This document shows, piece after piece, positions 32,394-44,147 of a stretch of 64,000 bases of DNA. Location: the NCBI RefSeq assembly GCF_027595985.1, contig NC_073305.1:172194172-172258171 (forward strand). Reading direction: 5' to 3'. The first letter of the stretch is position 1. Every line of letters begins with the position of its first letter. Under the pieces are notes generated by a model. That model made no database searches and was not told the DNA's origin. It worked only from the letters and a program-made list of their open reading frames with translations. Made by a program: the position numbers and the translations under genes. The DNA comes from Sorex araneus (Eukaryota > Chordata > Mammalia > Eulipotyphla > Soricidae).

Positions 32394-32545
32394 GGGGCCG
32401 GAGCAATAGTTCAGCAGGTAGGGCGTTTGCCTTGCACAGGGTCAACCCGGGTTCGATCCCCAGCTCCCATATGATTCCCTGAGCAACACCAGGAGTGAGT
32501 ATAGAGCCAGGAGGAATCCCTGAGCATTGCTGTGTGTGATCCGAG
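32394..32545 (+). mobile_element. A-type SINE with (GGAA)n tail
   Basis: GGGGCCGGAGCAATAGTTC, CCGGGTTCGATCCCCAG, GCATTGCTGTGTGTGATCC. It flows into the GGAA/GGGA repeat. Confidence 0.92.
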
Positions 32546-32612
32546 GAAGGAAGGGAGGGAGAGGAAGGAAGGGAGGGAGGGAGGGAGGGAGGAAGGGAGG
32601 GAGGGAGGGAGG
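32543..32612. repeat. (GGAA/GGGA)n microsatellite
   Basis: Purine-only tract of about 70 bp grown from the SINE tail. Confidence 0.95.
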
Positions 32613-32714
32613 TTCATTCAAAATTGACTCCACAACAGGATCAGTTCATGGCTTGGAAGCCGGTCTCAAGTGCTGGGGTAAAGGGCAGCTGGGCAGAGGA
32701 GGCCCACTGAGTCA

Positions 32715-33005
32715 ATGATGGCTGGAGGGCTCGCTCAGGATGGAAGATGCGTGCTGAAAGTAGACTATGGACCAAACATGATGGCCACTTGCTACCTGTA
32801 TTTCAAACCATAACACCCAAAAGGAGAGAGAGTAAGAGGCAGGGGGTGGGAAGGGCTGTGGGAGGCGGGAGGGATGCCGGGGTCATTGATGGTGGAGAAT
32901 GGGCACTGGTGGAGGGATGGGCACTCGATCATTGTGTGACTGAAACGAAAGTTTATAAGTCTGTAACTGTATCTCATGGTGATTCATTAAAAAAAAATAC
33001 CAAAT
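32715..33005 (+). mobile_element. L1 3' UTR end, distinct subfamily
   Basis: GGAGGGATGCCGGGGTCATTG, GGAGAATGGGCACTGGTGG, TGTAACTGTATCTCATGGTG, TTCATTAAAAAAAAA. The terminal motif is akin to the 15200-15300 L1 end but the upstream part differs. Confidence 0.7.
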
Positions 33006-33071
33006 TAAAATAAAACATTGATGAGTAACAAAAAAAAAATGACTCCATGGCTACTAATGCAATACAGTCTA

Positions 33072-33260
33072 CAATTTTTTTTAACTGAATCACACTGATA
33101 TACACAGTTACAAGGTTGCTCATGACTGCGTTTCAGTTATATAATATTCCAACCCTCTTCCTTCAGCATTTGCCAGCACCAATTTCCCCAGTTTGCTACG
33201 CCCCCTCCCCCCCCCACGCCATGCCTCTATAGCAGGTATTTTTTACCTTCAATGAAACCT
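33072..33260 (-). mobile_element. L1 3' UTR end (minus)
   Basis: Plus-strand view: TTTTTTTAACTGAATCACAC, GGTTGCTCATGACTGCG, TTCAGTTATATAATATTCC, then a C-rich segment. It is the complement of an L1 terminal region. Confidence 0.7.
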
Positions 33261-33667
33261 GTTTCTCTAACTTTCCTCACAATGTGCTTCACACAAACTT
33301 CAGGCTGCCATACACCTAAAGGCTAGGTGACAGCAAATTACTCAAACTTTCTTTAAGATGTCCACCTAAAACTTCTATTACAGAAATGTGAAGAAAGAAG
33401 GAATTTTGTTAACGGAAGAACTTTATATATGCTATTTATTTTCAATCAATTAGATTTAGTTCCTATCAAGGAAACTAGTCACCACAGATAAAACTGTACA
33501 CAATCAAAAAAATATATCCACTATGAACAATACTGTACACACTAAAGTGGATTTAGCTAATCTATGAACTAAAACAATGATTTTTTTTTTAATCTGCAAC
33601 TAACATCTGTGGGCCTTAGTTTAGAATAAATGTGAATTTCTAAAACAATATATTTGGACGTTTGTTT

Positions 33668-33808
33668 TATTATGGGGTTTTGGGAGGGTCACATCTGGCA
33701 AAGCCAAGGGCTGACTCCTAGTTCTACACTTGGGGATCACTCCTGGTGGCCTTGGGGGACCCTATCAAACCCAGGTCAGCAGCCTACAAGGCAATCTACA
33801 GCCCCAGT
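33668..33808 (-). mobile_element. Old A-type SINE
   Basis: GGGTCACATCTGGCAAAGCC, GGGGATCACTCCTGGTGGCC, CAAACCCAGGTCAGCAGCC. The head end is degraded. Confidence 0.8.
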
Positions 33809-33977
33809 CCAGTAGTTGGACAATTTTTTAAATAATGATAATTCTTCTTCTACCCATTAATCATTCTCCACAGCCAACCAATGATTCAACTTGCTGAACA
33901 ACAAGGCATTCCAAAAGAAAAATACAGTCTATTAAACACTTTGAGCAATGATGGGTTTTAAATTTAATTTCCAGAAC

Positions 33978-34221
33978 TGTAGCACTGTCGTCCCATTGCT
34001 CATCGATTTGCTCGAGCGGGCACCAGTAACGCCTCCATTGTGAGACTTGTTGTTACTGTTTTTGGCATATCGAATATGCCATGGGTAGCTTGCCAGGCTC
34101 TGCCATGCGGGCGAGATACTCTCGGTAGCTTGCCGGGCTCTCCGAGAGGGACAGAGGAATCAAACCTGGGCCGGCCTCATGCAAGGCAAAGGCCCTACCC
34201 ACTGTGCTATCGCTCCAGTCC
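33978..34221 (-). mobile_element. B-type SINE, full length with TSD
   Basis: GTAGCACTGTCGTCCCATTGC, CGATTTGCTCGAGCGGGCACC, TTGCCGGGCTCTCCGAG, GTGCTATCGCTCCAGT. TSD AATTTCCAGAAC at 33966-33977 and AATTTCCAAAAC at 34222-34233. Confidence 0.96.
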
Positions 34222-34681
34222 AATTTCCAAAACAACAACAATAAAAATCTTTTACAACAGTTATATGGTTATCGGCCCCCCCGGTCAGTGCTCTCAACTC
34301 TCTGACCCTGCTCACCTTCCAAACTTGATTCCTTCCCATGGTCGCCCGCCCACCGGCTGGTCTCCTAGTCTCATGCTGCGACCACCCCTGCCCCCATTTA
34401 TCCTCTTTTCACTCATAGGCCCTTGGGATATCCCTGGAACCCAGGGACGGCGGGAAAGCACGTGGCCCTGGCTGAGCAACGCCGCTCTAGAGCACTGCTT
34501 CTCAAATATTAATGTGGAGACAAATTGTACAGGCATTTTGCTCAAGTGCAGATACTGACTCGGAAAATATGGGCGAGAGCCTGAGAGTCTGAATTTTTCA
34601 TAAGCTTTCCTGAAATGCCATTTTACTGCTGGCCCTGAGACCTAAGTTTGAGGAGCAAAGACTACTCAAAAAAGGAATGTT

Positions 34682-34850
34682 GGGACTGGAGCACAGTGGA
34701 TAGGGCGTTTGCCTTGCACGTGGCCAACCTCGGTTCAAATCCCAGCATCCCATGTGGTCCCCCGAGCACCATCAGGAGTAATTCCTGAGTGCATGAGCCA
34801 GGAGTAACCCCTGTGCATCACTGGGTGTGACACAAAAAGGAAAAAAAAAA
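34682..34850 (+). mobile_element. A-type SINE with an 8-bp head deletion
   Basis: GGGACTGGAGCACAGTGG lacks the usual CGATAG segment, which removes the A-box spacing. The rest runs to GTGTGACACAAAAAGG plus A tail. Confidence 0.93.
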
Positions 34851-35539
34851 GGATTGTTAAATACATTTGTAATGTATCATAATCACCTGATATCAATGAT
34901 AATGCTCAAAGACAGAAGGAAAAGTAAGAATCTTTTACTCAGCCAAACACAAGATTCTTTAATAGCCCAAACATTAGCATCTATTGTCCATACCAATACT
35001 AGACGATAATTATTAACTTGCAGACTTGCTTTTATAAAACTTCTATGAATCTCAGAAAAATATGAAATCTCTGCAGCCCTCTTCTTGAATTCCCAGAGAA
35101 GACTCTTCAGGAAACCAAACCACTGTATTTACATGATGGCTTCCTTGATTGAAAGACATTCCTCTTTTCGTCTTTTCTCAGCCAGCGTTTGAGCATACAA
35201 GGTAAGCACCTACCCCTTATACTATCTCTCCAGCCCACCTCTTCTCTTATCTAGAGTGTGTTCATCATCATCTTGATAAGGACCTATAATAAGATTCCTC
35301 CGTGTTATTTTTTTTAAACGCAGTTTGAGATATTTCTATATACAACACTAATACCTGAGAAAAGTATACATAATGAAAATTGATGGGATGGAATGTGAAT
35401 GGTGGGAAACTTGGACACAAATAGGAGAGCCTGTAATCAAGTATGTCAGAAATGAGATAAAATTCCAGAAGATAAATAATGAAGGTCTCATCTCCCCCAT
35501 AAGATGGGAGCAGTAAGAATGACGGGGCAAAGGAAAGTT
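34851..35539. other. Intron 2 sequence with a SINE head scrap
   Basis: 35190-35236 (CATACAAGGTAAGCACC, ACTATCTCTCCAGCCC) is a minus-strand SINE head remnant. The rest is unassigned. Confidence 0.45.
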
Positions 35540-35662
35540 GTAGCACTGTATCACTGTCGTCCCATTGTTCATCGATTTGCTCGAGTGGGCACCAGTAATG
35601 TCTCCATTGTGAGACTTGTTGTTACTGTTTTTGGCATATTGAATACGCCACGGGGAGCTTGA
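35540..35662 (-). mobile_element. B-type SINE, 3' half only
   Basis: GTAGCACTGTATCACTGTCG to CATATTGAATACGCCACGG, then stops at GGAGCTTG. The tRNA-like head is absent, consistent with 5' truncation during reverse transcription. Confidence 0.92.
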
Positions 35663-36490
35663 AAAATGCTATACTTATCAGCACCTATAAGTCCCTGGGA
35701 AATTTTGCTTCTTTTATTCGGCCTCCCTCATTGAGTCACACAGGTGGCCCATTTCATAATGTTTGGAGAGACATCAGGAGAGTCGATGAAGCCCCCTACA
35801 GATATGCAGATCAAAAGTTATCCATATAAGTTATCCTATAAGTTATCCATGGATCCTGAGATGAGCAGACATAGAGAAGAGGCCAGGTAGCAGCAATACT
35901 TAATCAACTCACATTATTCATAACTAGAACTGATCTGAAACCACTGGACACATAATTTAACACAATTCACAAGGACATTCAAGTAGCACTCAGACCCACA
36001 CTACCACTGTCATACTGAAAGTGGTAAATCTCAAACAGTCAGGTTTTGTACTTATGCATGTCGCTCTAAAGTCCCTCTCATCGAAAAACGAATATCACAG
36101 CTGCTAGTACAATTCCTCGGCAATAATCAAGTTTCACTCATGTTTGGAATATGGTCACATTTCTATTAATTAGAACCCACGGACCACAGTTGTGGTTTCA
36201 TTTTGTGCATGCCACGCAGCATTTTAAATCTTAGCATTTAATGTCAAGGCCAAGTATAGAGAATAACAAATGCGATTCTAGAGCAGAGGTTGGTAACCCT
36301 AGCTACACATTAGAATTTCTTAGAGGCATTTTTAGAAATCAGATGCCAGATCCTCAATTAAAACAGATTTTGTGAGTCAGTACGGTGGGACCTGGCATCA
36401 GCCTTTCCAAGCACTCCAAGTGATTTCAATCAGAGCCGGGAAAACTATTTAGATTTAGAATGAGCAAGCAAGAGAGAGAGATGGAGAGAG

Positions 36491-36521
<31 letters not shown>

Positions 36522-37560
36522 AGGAGGGAGAGAGAAACATATCATCTTTCCCTTGATAAAGCACTGCCAGTTCTTTTAAAGTGAAAATAATTCTTTAAAA
36601 AAAAAAAAACCTGCATTTTTACACCTATTGAAATGAAACTGACTATGAAAACCTGTACTAAAAGGGGGAACTAGTGGTAATTACTCATTTTTAAAAGGAG
36701 TCTTCATCTTTATAAAAGATTAAATGAAGCACCAGGTAGCGATGAAATTGACTTGGAGACTTAGCTCAGGTATTAATTACACTTATGACCTGCGGAAAAT
36801 CTCTGGAGCATCTCTCAGAACCTCACTTCTCTAATGTGGAAGGGCGAGGACCAAACGGAATGGCACTGTCCCCACTTAGTATTTCACTGAGGGGTCTCTT
36901 AGAGGTTCTTGAAGGCACAGGCTTGGGGCTAAGCTGCCCACATTTGAACCCAGCCACATGAACTGTCTTACCACAAACAGGCAAGTACTTTAATGAACTG
37001 ATGCTATTATTAATTCGCCGAGACAGCATTAGTTTACAAGACTATAAACGTTGCTGTTACAGTCATCAGCAAAATGTCACTCTTCCTCCACCAGCAGGTC
37101 AATCCACCTTTCCATGTCGTCTTATCAATGACTATTAAATGGCATTGACTAGGACAAACCTTATGGGGGTTGTGAGATTAAGTGAAATAATACCTGCCAA
37201 ACATTTCGAATGGCTCTCTGTACATATTAAGCGTCATTAAGACAGTGCCCCAGGATTCTTTCCTGCTGCTGTGTTGCATCACCACTGCCCCCTCAGAAAA
37301 GTCAGGAGCTTTAGTATGTCAAGTGTGGGTAGAGTCTTGTGTAGGGACCAACACGTCATTTAAAACTTTATCTGACCAGTCAACCGGGACTGTGAGGAAA
37401 TGGCTTTCTCTGGAGTACATTTTGTGAGGAGCTGGGCTAGGGGTTGCCCTGTCTCCACCCAAGCACGCTGAGATTTCTCTCTTGGACTTTAGGATTTGAT
37501 CATTTTTGACTCAAGAAGCAACTCAAGCCCACATTCCTTTTCTTGCACATAAAAGTTGTT
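35663..37560. other. Repeat-poor intron 2 stretch
   Basis: An (AG)n microsatellite at 36470-36534 and an A12 run at 36598 are the only repeats noticed. No gene recognised. Confidence 0.5.
36470..36534. repeat. (AG)n microsatellite
   Basis: AG-rich tract with GGAG interruptions. Confidence 0.93.
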
Positions 37561-37561
37561 G

Positions 37562-37735
37562 CTGTCGTTTTAAATGAATCACTGTGAGATAGACCCTTCC
37601 AAAGCTGTTCATGATTGGGTTTCAGTCATACAGTGTTCCAACACCCGTCCTTCCGCCAGTGTACATTTCCCAGCACCGGTGTGCCCAGGCTCCCCCCCAT
37701 CACCCCCACCCCACCCCCAGACTGCCTCAACAGGA
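37562..37735 (-). mobile_element. L1 3' UTR end (minus)
   Basis: Plus-strand view: AATGAATCACTGTGAGATAG, CATGATTGGGTTTCAGTC, CAACACCCGTCCTTCCGCC, then CCCCCC-rich. It parallels 32850-33000 in complement. Confidence 0.7.
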
Positions 37736-37797
37736 AATGAGAGCAAATAGAAATTTTAATGGGCAATGTCACATTTAGTTTGTTAGGTATTGAGTAT

Positions 37798-37832
37798 ACA
37801 CACACACATACACACACACATATACGCACACA
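37798..37832. repeat. (AC)n-rich microsatellite
   Basis: ACACACACATACACACACAC with AT/CG interruptions. Confidence 0.9.
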
Positions 37833-37870
37833 CTTTCGTAATAAATGAATTGCCATAAAAAAAGAGTTGA

Positions 37871-38044
37871 GGGGCTGGAGCGACAGTACAGTGTGTAGGG
37901 CATTTGCCTTGCACGCAGTTGATCTGGGTTCGATTCCCAGCATCCCATATGGTCTCCCAAGCACCACCAGGAGTAATTCCTGAGTGCAAAGCCAGAAGTA
38001 GCCCCTGTGTATCACCGGGTGTGACCCAAAAAGAAAAAAAAGAG
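37871..38044 (+). mobile_element. A-type SINE with TSD
   Basis: GGGGCTGGAGCGACAGTAC to GTGTGACCCAAAAAG. TSD AGAGTTGA at 37863-37870 and 38045-38052. Confidence 0.94.
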
Positions 38045-38566
38045 AGAGTTGAATAGCTGCCGTAGAAATTTTATTGTCCACAAGCCTGAAACGCACACCA
38101 TCCATCCCTGGGGCAGAAATCAAATCGGCTCTCAGTCTGTGAAACGTGATGGGATGGACTACATCTGGGACAGATGCCCTTAAGCACAGCCAGAAACCAG
38201 CTACCCATCTGACACGACCCATGCCAGCTTCACACCAGAGGCCATTTCTCAATCTGAACACCTGCATTTTTTTTTTTTTAGGGCACTGGGCAGGAAAACA
38301 TGTCAGGTCAGCAGAGCAAGAAGGGACTCCAGCCGCGAGCTCAGCAGAAAGCCCCATGAGGTTCAGTGGCCACAGTGTCCGGGGCTGGATCTTCTACCCC
38401 GTGGCCCATCCTGAAGTTCTGCCTTCAGCCAGAAGACAAAGCGGCTGCAAGCTACAGAAATCTGCCTTGCTCGGGAAAGTTCCCCATCTTGCTGTCCCGG
38501 TAGGAAACGGCCAGGACTTGGGGTCACCGAGTATTCAGGGCCTGAGTAAGCCTTCGTGGAGGAAAG

Positions 38567-38762
38567 GTTTGTTTTTTTTTTTTTTTTTTTTTGCGGGGGG
38601 GGGGGTGTCACACCCAACGATGCTCATGGGTTATTCCTGGCTCTCCACTCAGGAATTACTCATGGTGGTGCTCAGGGGACCATGTGGGATGCTGGGGGTC
38701 GAACCCGGGTTGGCCACGTGCAAGCCACAGCACCCTACCCGCTGTGCTATCACTCTGGCCCC
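38567..38762 (-). mobile_element. A-type SINE with 13-bp TSD
   Basis: Long T run then a G run, TGTCACACCCAACGATGC, GGGGGTCGAACCCGGGTTGG, CTATCACTCTGGCCCC. TSD TCGTGGAGGAAAG at 38554-38566 and 38763-38775. Confidence 0.96.
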
Positions 38763-39232
38763 TCGTGGAGGAAAGTGTGAGCGATGCGCTTGCCGAGGCC
38801 GAGTGCTCCGGCCTGAAGGAAAGTCCCAGCAGTCTCAGCAGAGGCAGACCGGGAGACAGTCCTTTTCCCACCGCTAAACCACTACCAAAATTTAGAACGC
38901 ACATTAGTCTTCAGAGCTCCAGGAAATACCATCACAGAAGAGCAGGAAGTTCACGCGTCCACCTGTAGGGGGCAGTGCGGCCAGACAATGAATCCCTGAC
39001 ACTGTAGCAGGTACTGGAGGGCAAGCTGGGTCTCCCAGCCTGCAGTAGGCCTGCAGAGTAGGTCAGGGACAGCAGCTCATGAACACAGACTCAGGGAAAA
39101 GGCTAGATAGAGTGTTGTAGGAAGTATCCCAAGCCAGAAACAGCCCAAAAAAGCAGGACGGCATGTTCATTACAACTCTCTGCTCCCTCTTGAAGAAATC
39201 AAAAAAGAAAGTAAAAATTGCCTACAATAGGG

Positions 39233-39415
39233 GCTGGAGCAATAGCACAGCAGGTAAGGCATTTGCCTTGCACGCGGCTGACCCAGGTTCGATTCCCAGC
39301 ATCCCATATGGTCCCCTGAGCACTGCCAGGAGTGATTCCTGAGTACAGAGCCAGGAGTAACCCTTGAGCATTATCGGGTGTGACCCCCCCCAGCCCCCCA
39401 AAAAAGGAGAAAAAA
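39233..39415 (+). mobile_element. A-type SINE
   Basis: GGGGCTGGAGCAATAGCAC to GGGTGTGACCCCCCCCAGCC plus A-rich tail. Imperfect TSD ATTGCCTACAATA / AATGCCTGGAATA. Confidence 0.94.
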
Positions 39416-39439
39416 AATGCCTGGAATACAAAACAAAGA

Positions 39440-39955
39440 AAAAAGTGAAGAGATGTGGGGCCAGGAGACAGGACACCAATTAGATGTGGAGCCGGCAGAC
39501 AAGACACTAGTGAGACACAAGTTCTGGAGACAGGACACAAGTGAAACATGCGGGCTGGAGCAATAGTACAGGGGCTAGGGCATTTGCCTTGCATGCGGCC
39601 TACCCGGGTTTGATTCCCAGCATCCCATATGGTCCCCCGAGCACTGCCACGAGTGATTCCTGAGTGCAGAGCCAGGAGTCAGCTCTGAGCATCGCGGGTG
39701 TGGCCCAAAAAGCAAAACAAAACAAAACCAACAAATGAAACACACAATCAAGAGACAGGACACCAATGAGACTGAGAGATGGGGGCCCAGAAACAGGACA
39801 CTAGCGAGACACGCTGTCCAAAGACTGGACACCAGTGAGACAGGACACCAGTGAGACATGGGATCCAGTGAGAGGACACCAGTGAGACAGGGGTCCAGCG
39901 ACAAGATATCAGTGAGACACGGGGGCGGGGAGACAGGACACCAGTGAGCTGTGGG
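39440..39955. repeat. GACAGGACACCAGTGAGACA minisatellite, interrupted by a SINE
   Basis: More than ten diverged copies of a roughly 20-38 bp unit built on GAGACAGGACACCAGTGAGAC, with variable spacers (GGGGTCCAG, ATGGGATCCAG). Split by the SINE at 39552-39735. Reverse-frame ORFs full of VSLVS are artefacts of this repeat. Confidence 0.93.
39552..39735 (+). mobile_element. A-type SINE inside the minisatellite
   Basis: GGGCTGGAGCAATAGTAC to GGTGTGGCCCAAAAAGC and an AAAAC-rich tail. Short TSD TGAAACA (39542-39548, 39736-39742). Confidence 0.94.
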
Positions 39956-40215
39956 CCAGTTGTGCCAGAACTGGTATACTCAATCCAGCTTTGATTCCCA
40001 GCACCACCTGTCCCGAGCATCATGGGCACGCAGCTGGAGGTCCTGAACACTGACAGGATGGCCCAGGGATCCCTGGCACTGTGGGTCCTGAACGGCACAG
40101 CACCCTTGGGCCCTGGCACTGAGCAGCTAATCCTGGTGGCCAAAATCACTGGTGAGGTCCCCAGGGCCTCTGAGTACCACTTGGGAGGCCCCCAAAGTAA
40201 ATTGGTTGAAATAAT

Positions 40216-40391
40216 TGTTTTTTTCCCGCTTTTTGGGTCACACCCAGTGATGCTCAAGGGTTATTCCTGGCTCTACACTCAGGAATTAATCCTGGCAGTG
40301 CCCAGGAGACTGTATGGGGTGCCGAGGATCAAACCCGGGTCAGCCATGTGCAAGGCAAACGCCCTACCTGCTGTGCTATCGCTCCGGCCCC
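40216..40391 (-). mobile_element. A-type SINE with TSD
   Basis: TTTTTTCCCGCTTTTTGGGTC, CCGAGGATCAAACCCGGG, CTATCGCTCCGGCCC. TSD TGAAATAA at 40207-40214 and 40392-40399. Confidence 0.94.
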
Positions 40392-40399
40392 TGAAATAA

Positions 40400-42680
40400 A
40401 TTTTTAAATTAAAAGATGGGCAGTACGATTTCATGAGGTATCCCAAGGAAATATAAGAATGGAGGGAGAATAAAAAAAAAAGGAAGGGAAGAGGAGGGGA
40501 CCTCCTCCAACATCAACCCACTCTTCCCCCAAAACTAAAACTCAAGTGCAATCCAAGAAACCTTTCATTATGCTATTCATTGTATGCTGTTTCATTATGC
40601 TATGGATTCTATTCTCAACTTCATAGGTTCACAAACAGCAAAACTTAAGCAACTTCCCCATATAAAATCAATGGTTGAGTTTCTAGGCAACCCAAATTTT
40701 ACGCTTCTTAATAAATGAACCAAGTAATGTGATTTTTAAAGTATCAAATGTGCCGTTTTCTCTACAAGCCATGCAATTCCAACACTGTAAATACAAAAGA
40801 TGGTAGAGCATTATCTGAGAAACCAGCCTGCCCATTTTATCGCGACTCAAGCTTTTTTCAGTTCTAGAACTTCTGTCAAATGTAAAGAAACGCTACATAA
40901 AACTTGGGATTCCAAATGCACTGCGCTAGACAGTTGTTTATCACTGAGCAAAGCTTTGCTGTTTCTACTTCTAAGAAAAATTCACTGCTCTTCACAGACT
41001 TGGCTCTTGGGAGGAGAGGGGGGGAGGGAAAGGAGTGTGAGGAGGCAAGGTGACAGAAGTGATCGGCCCAGGGCCCGCAGAGGTGACAATGCTGATGAAA
41101 CTCATCTTACCAGAAAGAAAAAGGAGAATTATTCAATGTGAATCCAAACACAGGAAGCATTGAATAGACAAAAAAGAAAAAAAAAAAACAAATGCTCTGT
41201 CTGAAATGGCAGCTGTGAACCTTCTCGCTCGCATCCCATTGCTACAAAAACTAGTCAGCTTTTCTTGGCCAAATGCGAATTAGGAGAAATATAATTTCGT
41301 GTTTAGAAAATATGCCTAATTTACCACCAAAGCTATACAATTTGTCTTGAAGTAAGGAGCTCTACATCAGCTTTTTAAAATGATGGTGATTGAGTAGACT
41401 ACAATATACTTCCAGAATTTTCTTTTCAGTTTTTGTGGCATCCTGATGAAAAGCAATTATGCTGTGGCGAATTTTCCTCTTAGATGTAATTTGGACCATT
41501 TATCCGAGATCCTCAGAAGGGAGCTGACTTGACAAGTACAAGTGAACACCTGGTTCTCTCAATGTAAAGGAAGCTTTCCTGGGTGTGTTTTCCGCTGCCT
41601 GGCAATGCATAGCATTTCAGCAACTAGAAATAGTGAGTGATGTAGTAGTGAATTACTTTCCTTATCCAACAACCACCCCAAAACAAAACAAAACAGGAAT
41701 TAAATGGTGATTTCTTTCATGTATATAACTAAGTAAAGAAAAACTGTCAAAAGCATAAAATAATCACAAGTGGGGCTGTCACTGAGGATGCCAAGCTTTC
41801 CTGGTGTCACCGTAGCCACCAGCGCACCTGCAAGGGTGGCCCTCAGCTACTCGGGTGCTTTTTTAAAAAAGAAACTCACAAGATGCAGGTCTGTTATTTT
41901 ATGAAACAGGTCAAAGGGGATCTGCAGAAAATGTCAGTGTGCATTACTGTTTTCGCCATGCAATGTGGGCGTGAAAATGCAATCCATTCTCTTCTCATTG
42001 TTATTAAAAGTAGGTAGTTGGCATAATACTCAGTTTCATAAAAGATGTTCCCACTCGTGGCTTTATTGAAACACTAAATAAGTCCATTTTCTGACTAAAA
42101 CCGTGAAACTTCAAATTATATATATATATATAATATATATATTTGAGCTTTTATTTGTTCTTTTTACGATCTATAAAAATTCTATACTGCCTTGACTTTT
42201 CCATCACATTTTAACGAACATCCAAAGGCCCTTTCATTAATAAATAGTAAATTTAACCTCCCTGCATTCCTGAGATGAACAGCAACATATAAAATAAATA
42301 TATTATCAAAGATCTAAAAGACAATTTAGATGTGTCTACTAAAAACCAGCTCATGAACTTAGAAGCAAATTGTTTTCCTTTGTCTATACTATTTCTTTTG
42401 TGGTGGCATTTAATGGGAATCTAATTTTCTGATGGAAACAACTGAGGGAAAATGCTGTGACATGTTATTTCAGTTATCTCTGCAACACATTAGGATTTTT
42501 TAAAAATTGCAAAACTGAGTACATAAAAATTTTAAACCTTTCCATTAAAACTTAAAATAGAATTATATACGTATTGTGCTGCTCTGTACATTTTTTAATA
42601 AGTAAATTTTTTTAGCAGGCTCAAATCTAGAAACTTAACTTCTACAAGGCCCTAGAGGACTCCTCTCCCATTCTTTCCTA
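40400..42680. other. 2.3-kb repeat-free island in intron 2
   Basis: No SINE, L1 or LTR words; only a short AT run at 42115-42142. No ORF with family resemblance. Confidence 0.6.
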
Positions 42681-42683
42681 GCA

Positions 42684-42778
42684 CCACGGGTAGGGCATTT
42701 GCCTTGCACGCAGGCGACCCGGGTTCGATTCCTCTGTCCCTCTCGGAGAGCCCGGCAAGCTATGGAGATTATCCCACC
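42684..42778 (+). mobile_element. B-type SINE, left part (split by LTR)
   Basis: CACGGGTAGGGCATTTGCC, CCCGGGTTCGATTCCTC, CTCGGAGAGCCCGGCAAGC, ending ATCCCACC. It continues after the LTR at 44148. Confidence 0.9.
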
Positions 42779-44147
42779 TGTAGGATATCATTGGTTTGTC
42801 CTTTCTCCCTTGCCACAAAGAGTTTAGGTTTATCTGGTAACCCACATCACAGTGCTCCTGAAGCACCTCCATTTCTCTGTGTTTATTAAAATGTAGCTCT
42901 AAACATTTTAGGACAACATTGTTATGTCCTGTTCCCCTTGCCCAGGAGGCTCAGGTTTATCACAGTGGTCCTGGGGCACTTCCACTCCACTGTGTTTATC
43001 TGTAAACTCCTCCCTATGCTTTCTTCCCCAACCGGTCTATCACCTTTTCCCCCTAATCAGACTTATTAGGTTAACTTGTAAGGTCAGATTTCTCAGAAAT
43101 CTATGATTTTATATGTATGAGTGAAATATTGTCTTTTTCCTCTCTGTATGTCTTTTGAATAGTTTAGTCTAAAGCAATGTCCTTTTTGTATGGACAAAGG
43201 AAGACAGTCAATATTATGCTTTATAACTTGGCTTCGAATATTATTCATTCCCGGGCATCTGCTTTCTTGACTTAAGTCTCTGTTGCCCTTAGTTCCTAGC
43301 ACACCAAGAGCAGGGTCCCAACGAGGGACTGAAAGGGATCCAGGGCAAGCTGTGAGCTACCCTGGCATCAATATGGGCCAGGCCAAAGTGCCATGATTCT
43401 TATCTATGAGTTTGATCATGGACAAATGCTGTCATGATCCAAAAGCAACAACGAGACTAGGACCCTGCTAGGGATAGGAAAGACTAATCTGGCCTGAGCA
43501 CTGTAGTCTGAGATCGAGATGGCCCCAGGAGAGCAATTCTATAAGCTTAATGTATCTCTTATTGTGTCCATACAAAATGATTAATATTATGAATGCTTAT
43601 ATGTTAGCTGGGCAAGGAGAAGAGAAATATATCCATGGGATTCTGCTCTTGGGTGGGCCTTCCTGCTGAAACAGAATCTGTCCTAGGAGAAGCATCCCCT
43701 GAGGGAAAGAACTTTACCCCTATTGATGGTGACCACACCTATGTGTAAGCCCCAACCCCTCATGCTGGGGCTAGGCTGTAAGAGTGGGCTGGGGTTCAGG
43801 ATCCAGATCCAGATCCAGAGGAGAAGGAGAATGAAGTAGCATGGGGGAGGAAGAAGCAAGAGGAGAACGTAGATGGGAATGGAATAAACCTTGGAGATTT
43901 AATGAGGCTGTAAGAGAGGGCTTGGGGGGAAAAAGCAGAGAGAGAGAGACGGGAGTGCATAGAGAGGAGACTGGAATAAACGGCAACTGAGACCAAGCAG
44001 CCTGGCCCTCGTTCCTTCCTTGGCCTGCCCATCGTCATCAACCTCCCTGGGGTGGGGGAAGCGGCGTGAGACTACCGAACAAATGCAGGCGGTGGGAGAG
44101 ATAGAGAGAGAGATAGAGCACCACTGCCCCTTTTTTGTGTTTACACA
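42779..44147. mobile_element. Solo LTR of an endogenous retrovirus
   Basis: Begins TGTAGGATATC and ends TTTACACA (TG...CA termini), flanked by the 5-bp duplication CCACC (42774-42778 and 44148-44152) inside a B SINE. 1,369 bp. Two AATAAA poly(A)-type signals lie near the right end (about 43882 and 43976), followed by a GAGACCAAGCAGCCTGGCCC segment, an LTR-like R/U5 arrangement that suggests plus orientation. There is no internal coding region, so it is a recombination-derived solo LTR. Confidence 0.82.

Noticed and set aside
38090-38130. Possible EPM2A exon 2 (minus-strand words GMDGVRFRLVDNK)
   Set aside because: Only the short VDG/DGV words recall the exon 2 segment; flanking residues and splice sites do not fit.
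37626-38357. Minus-strand ORF of 243 codons
   Set aside because: Joins an L1 3' UTR, a microsatellite and an A SINE with intronic sequence; no coherent domain.
38146-38877. Plus-strand ORF of 243 codons
   Set aside because: Includes a SINE with poly(Phe) from its T run; the rest has no recognisable family.
39440-39955. CRISPR-like array of direct repeats
   Set aside because: Repeat units and spacers vary in length, units are diverged, and the context is a mammalian intron; it is a minisatellite.
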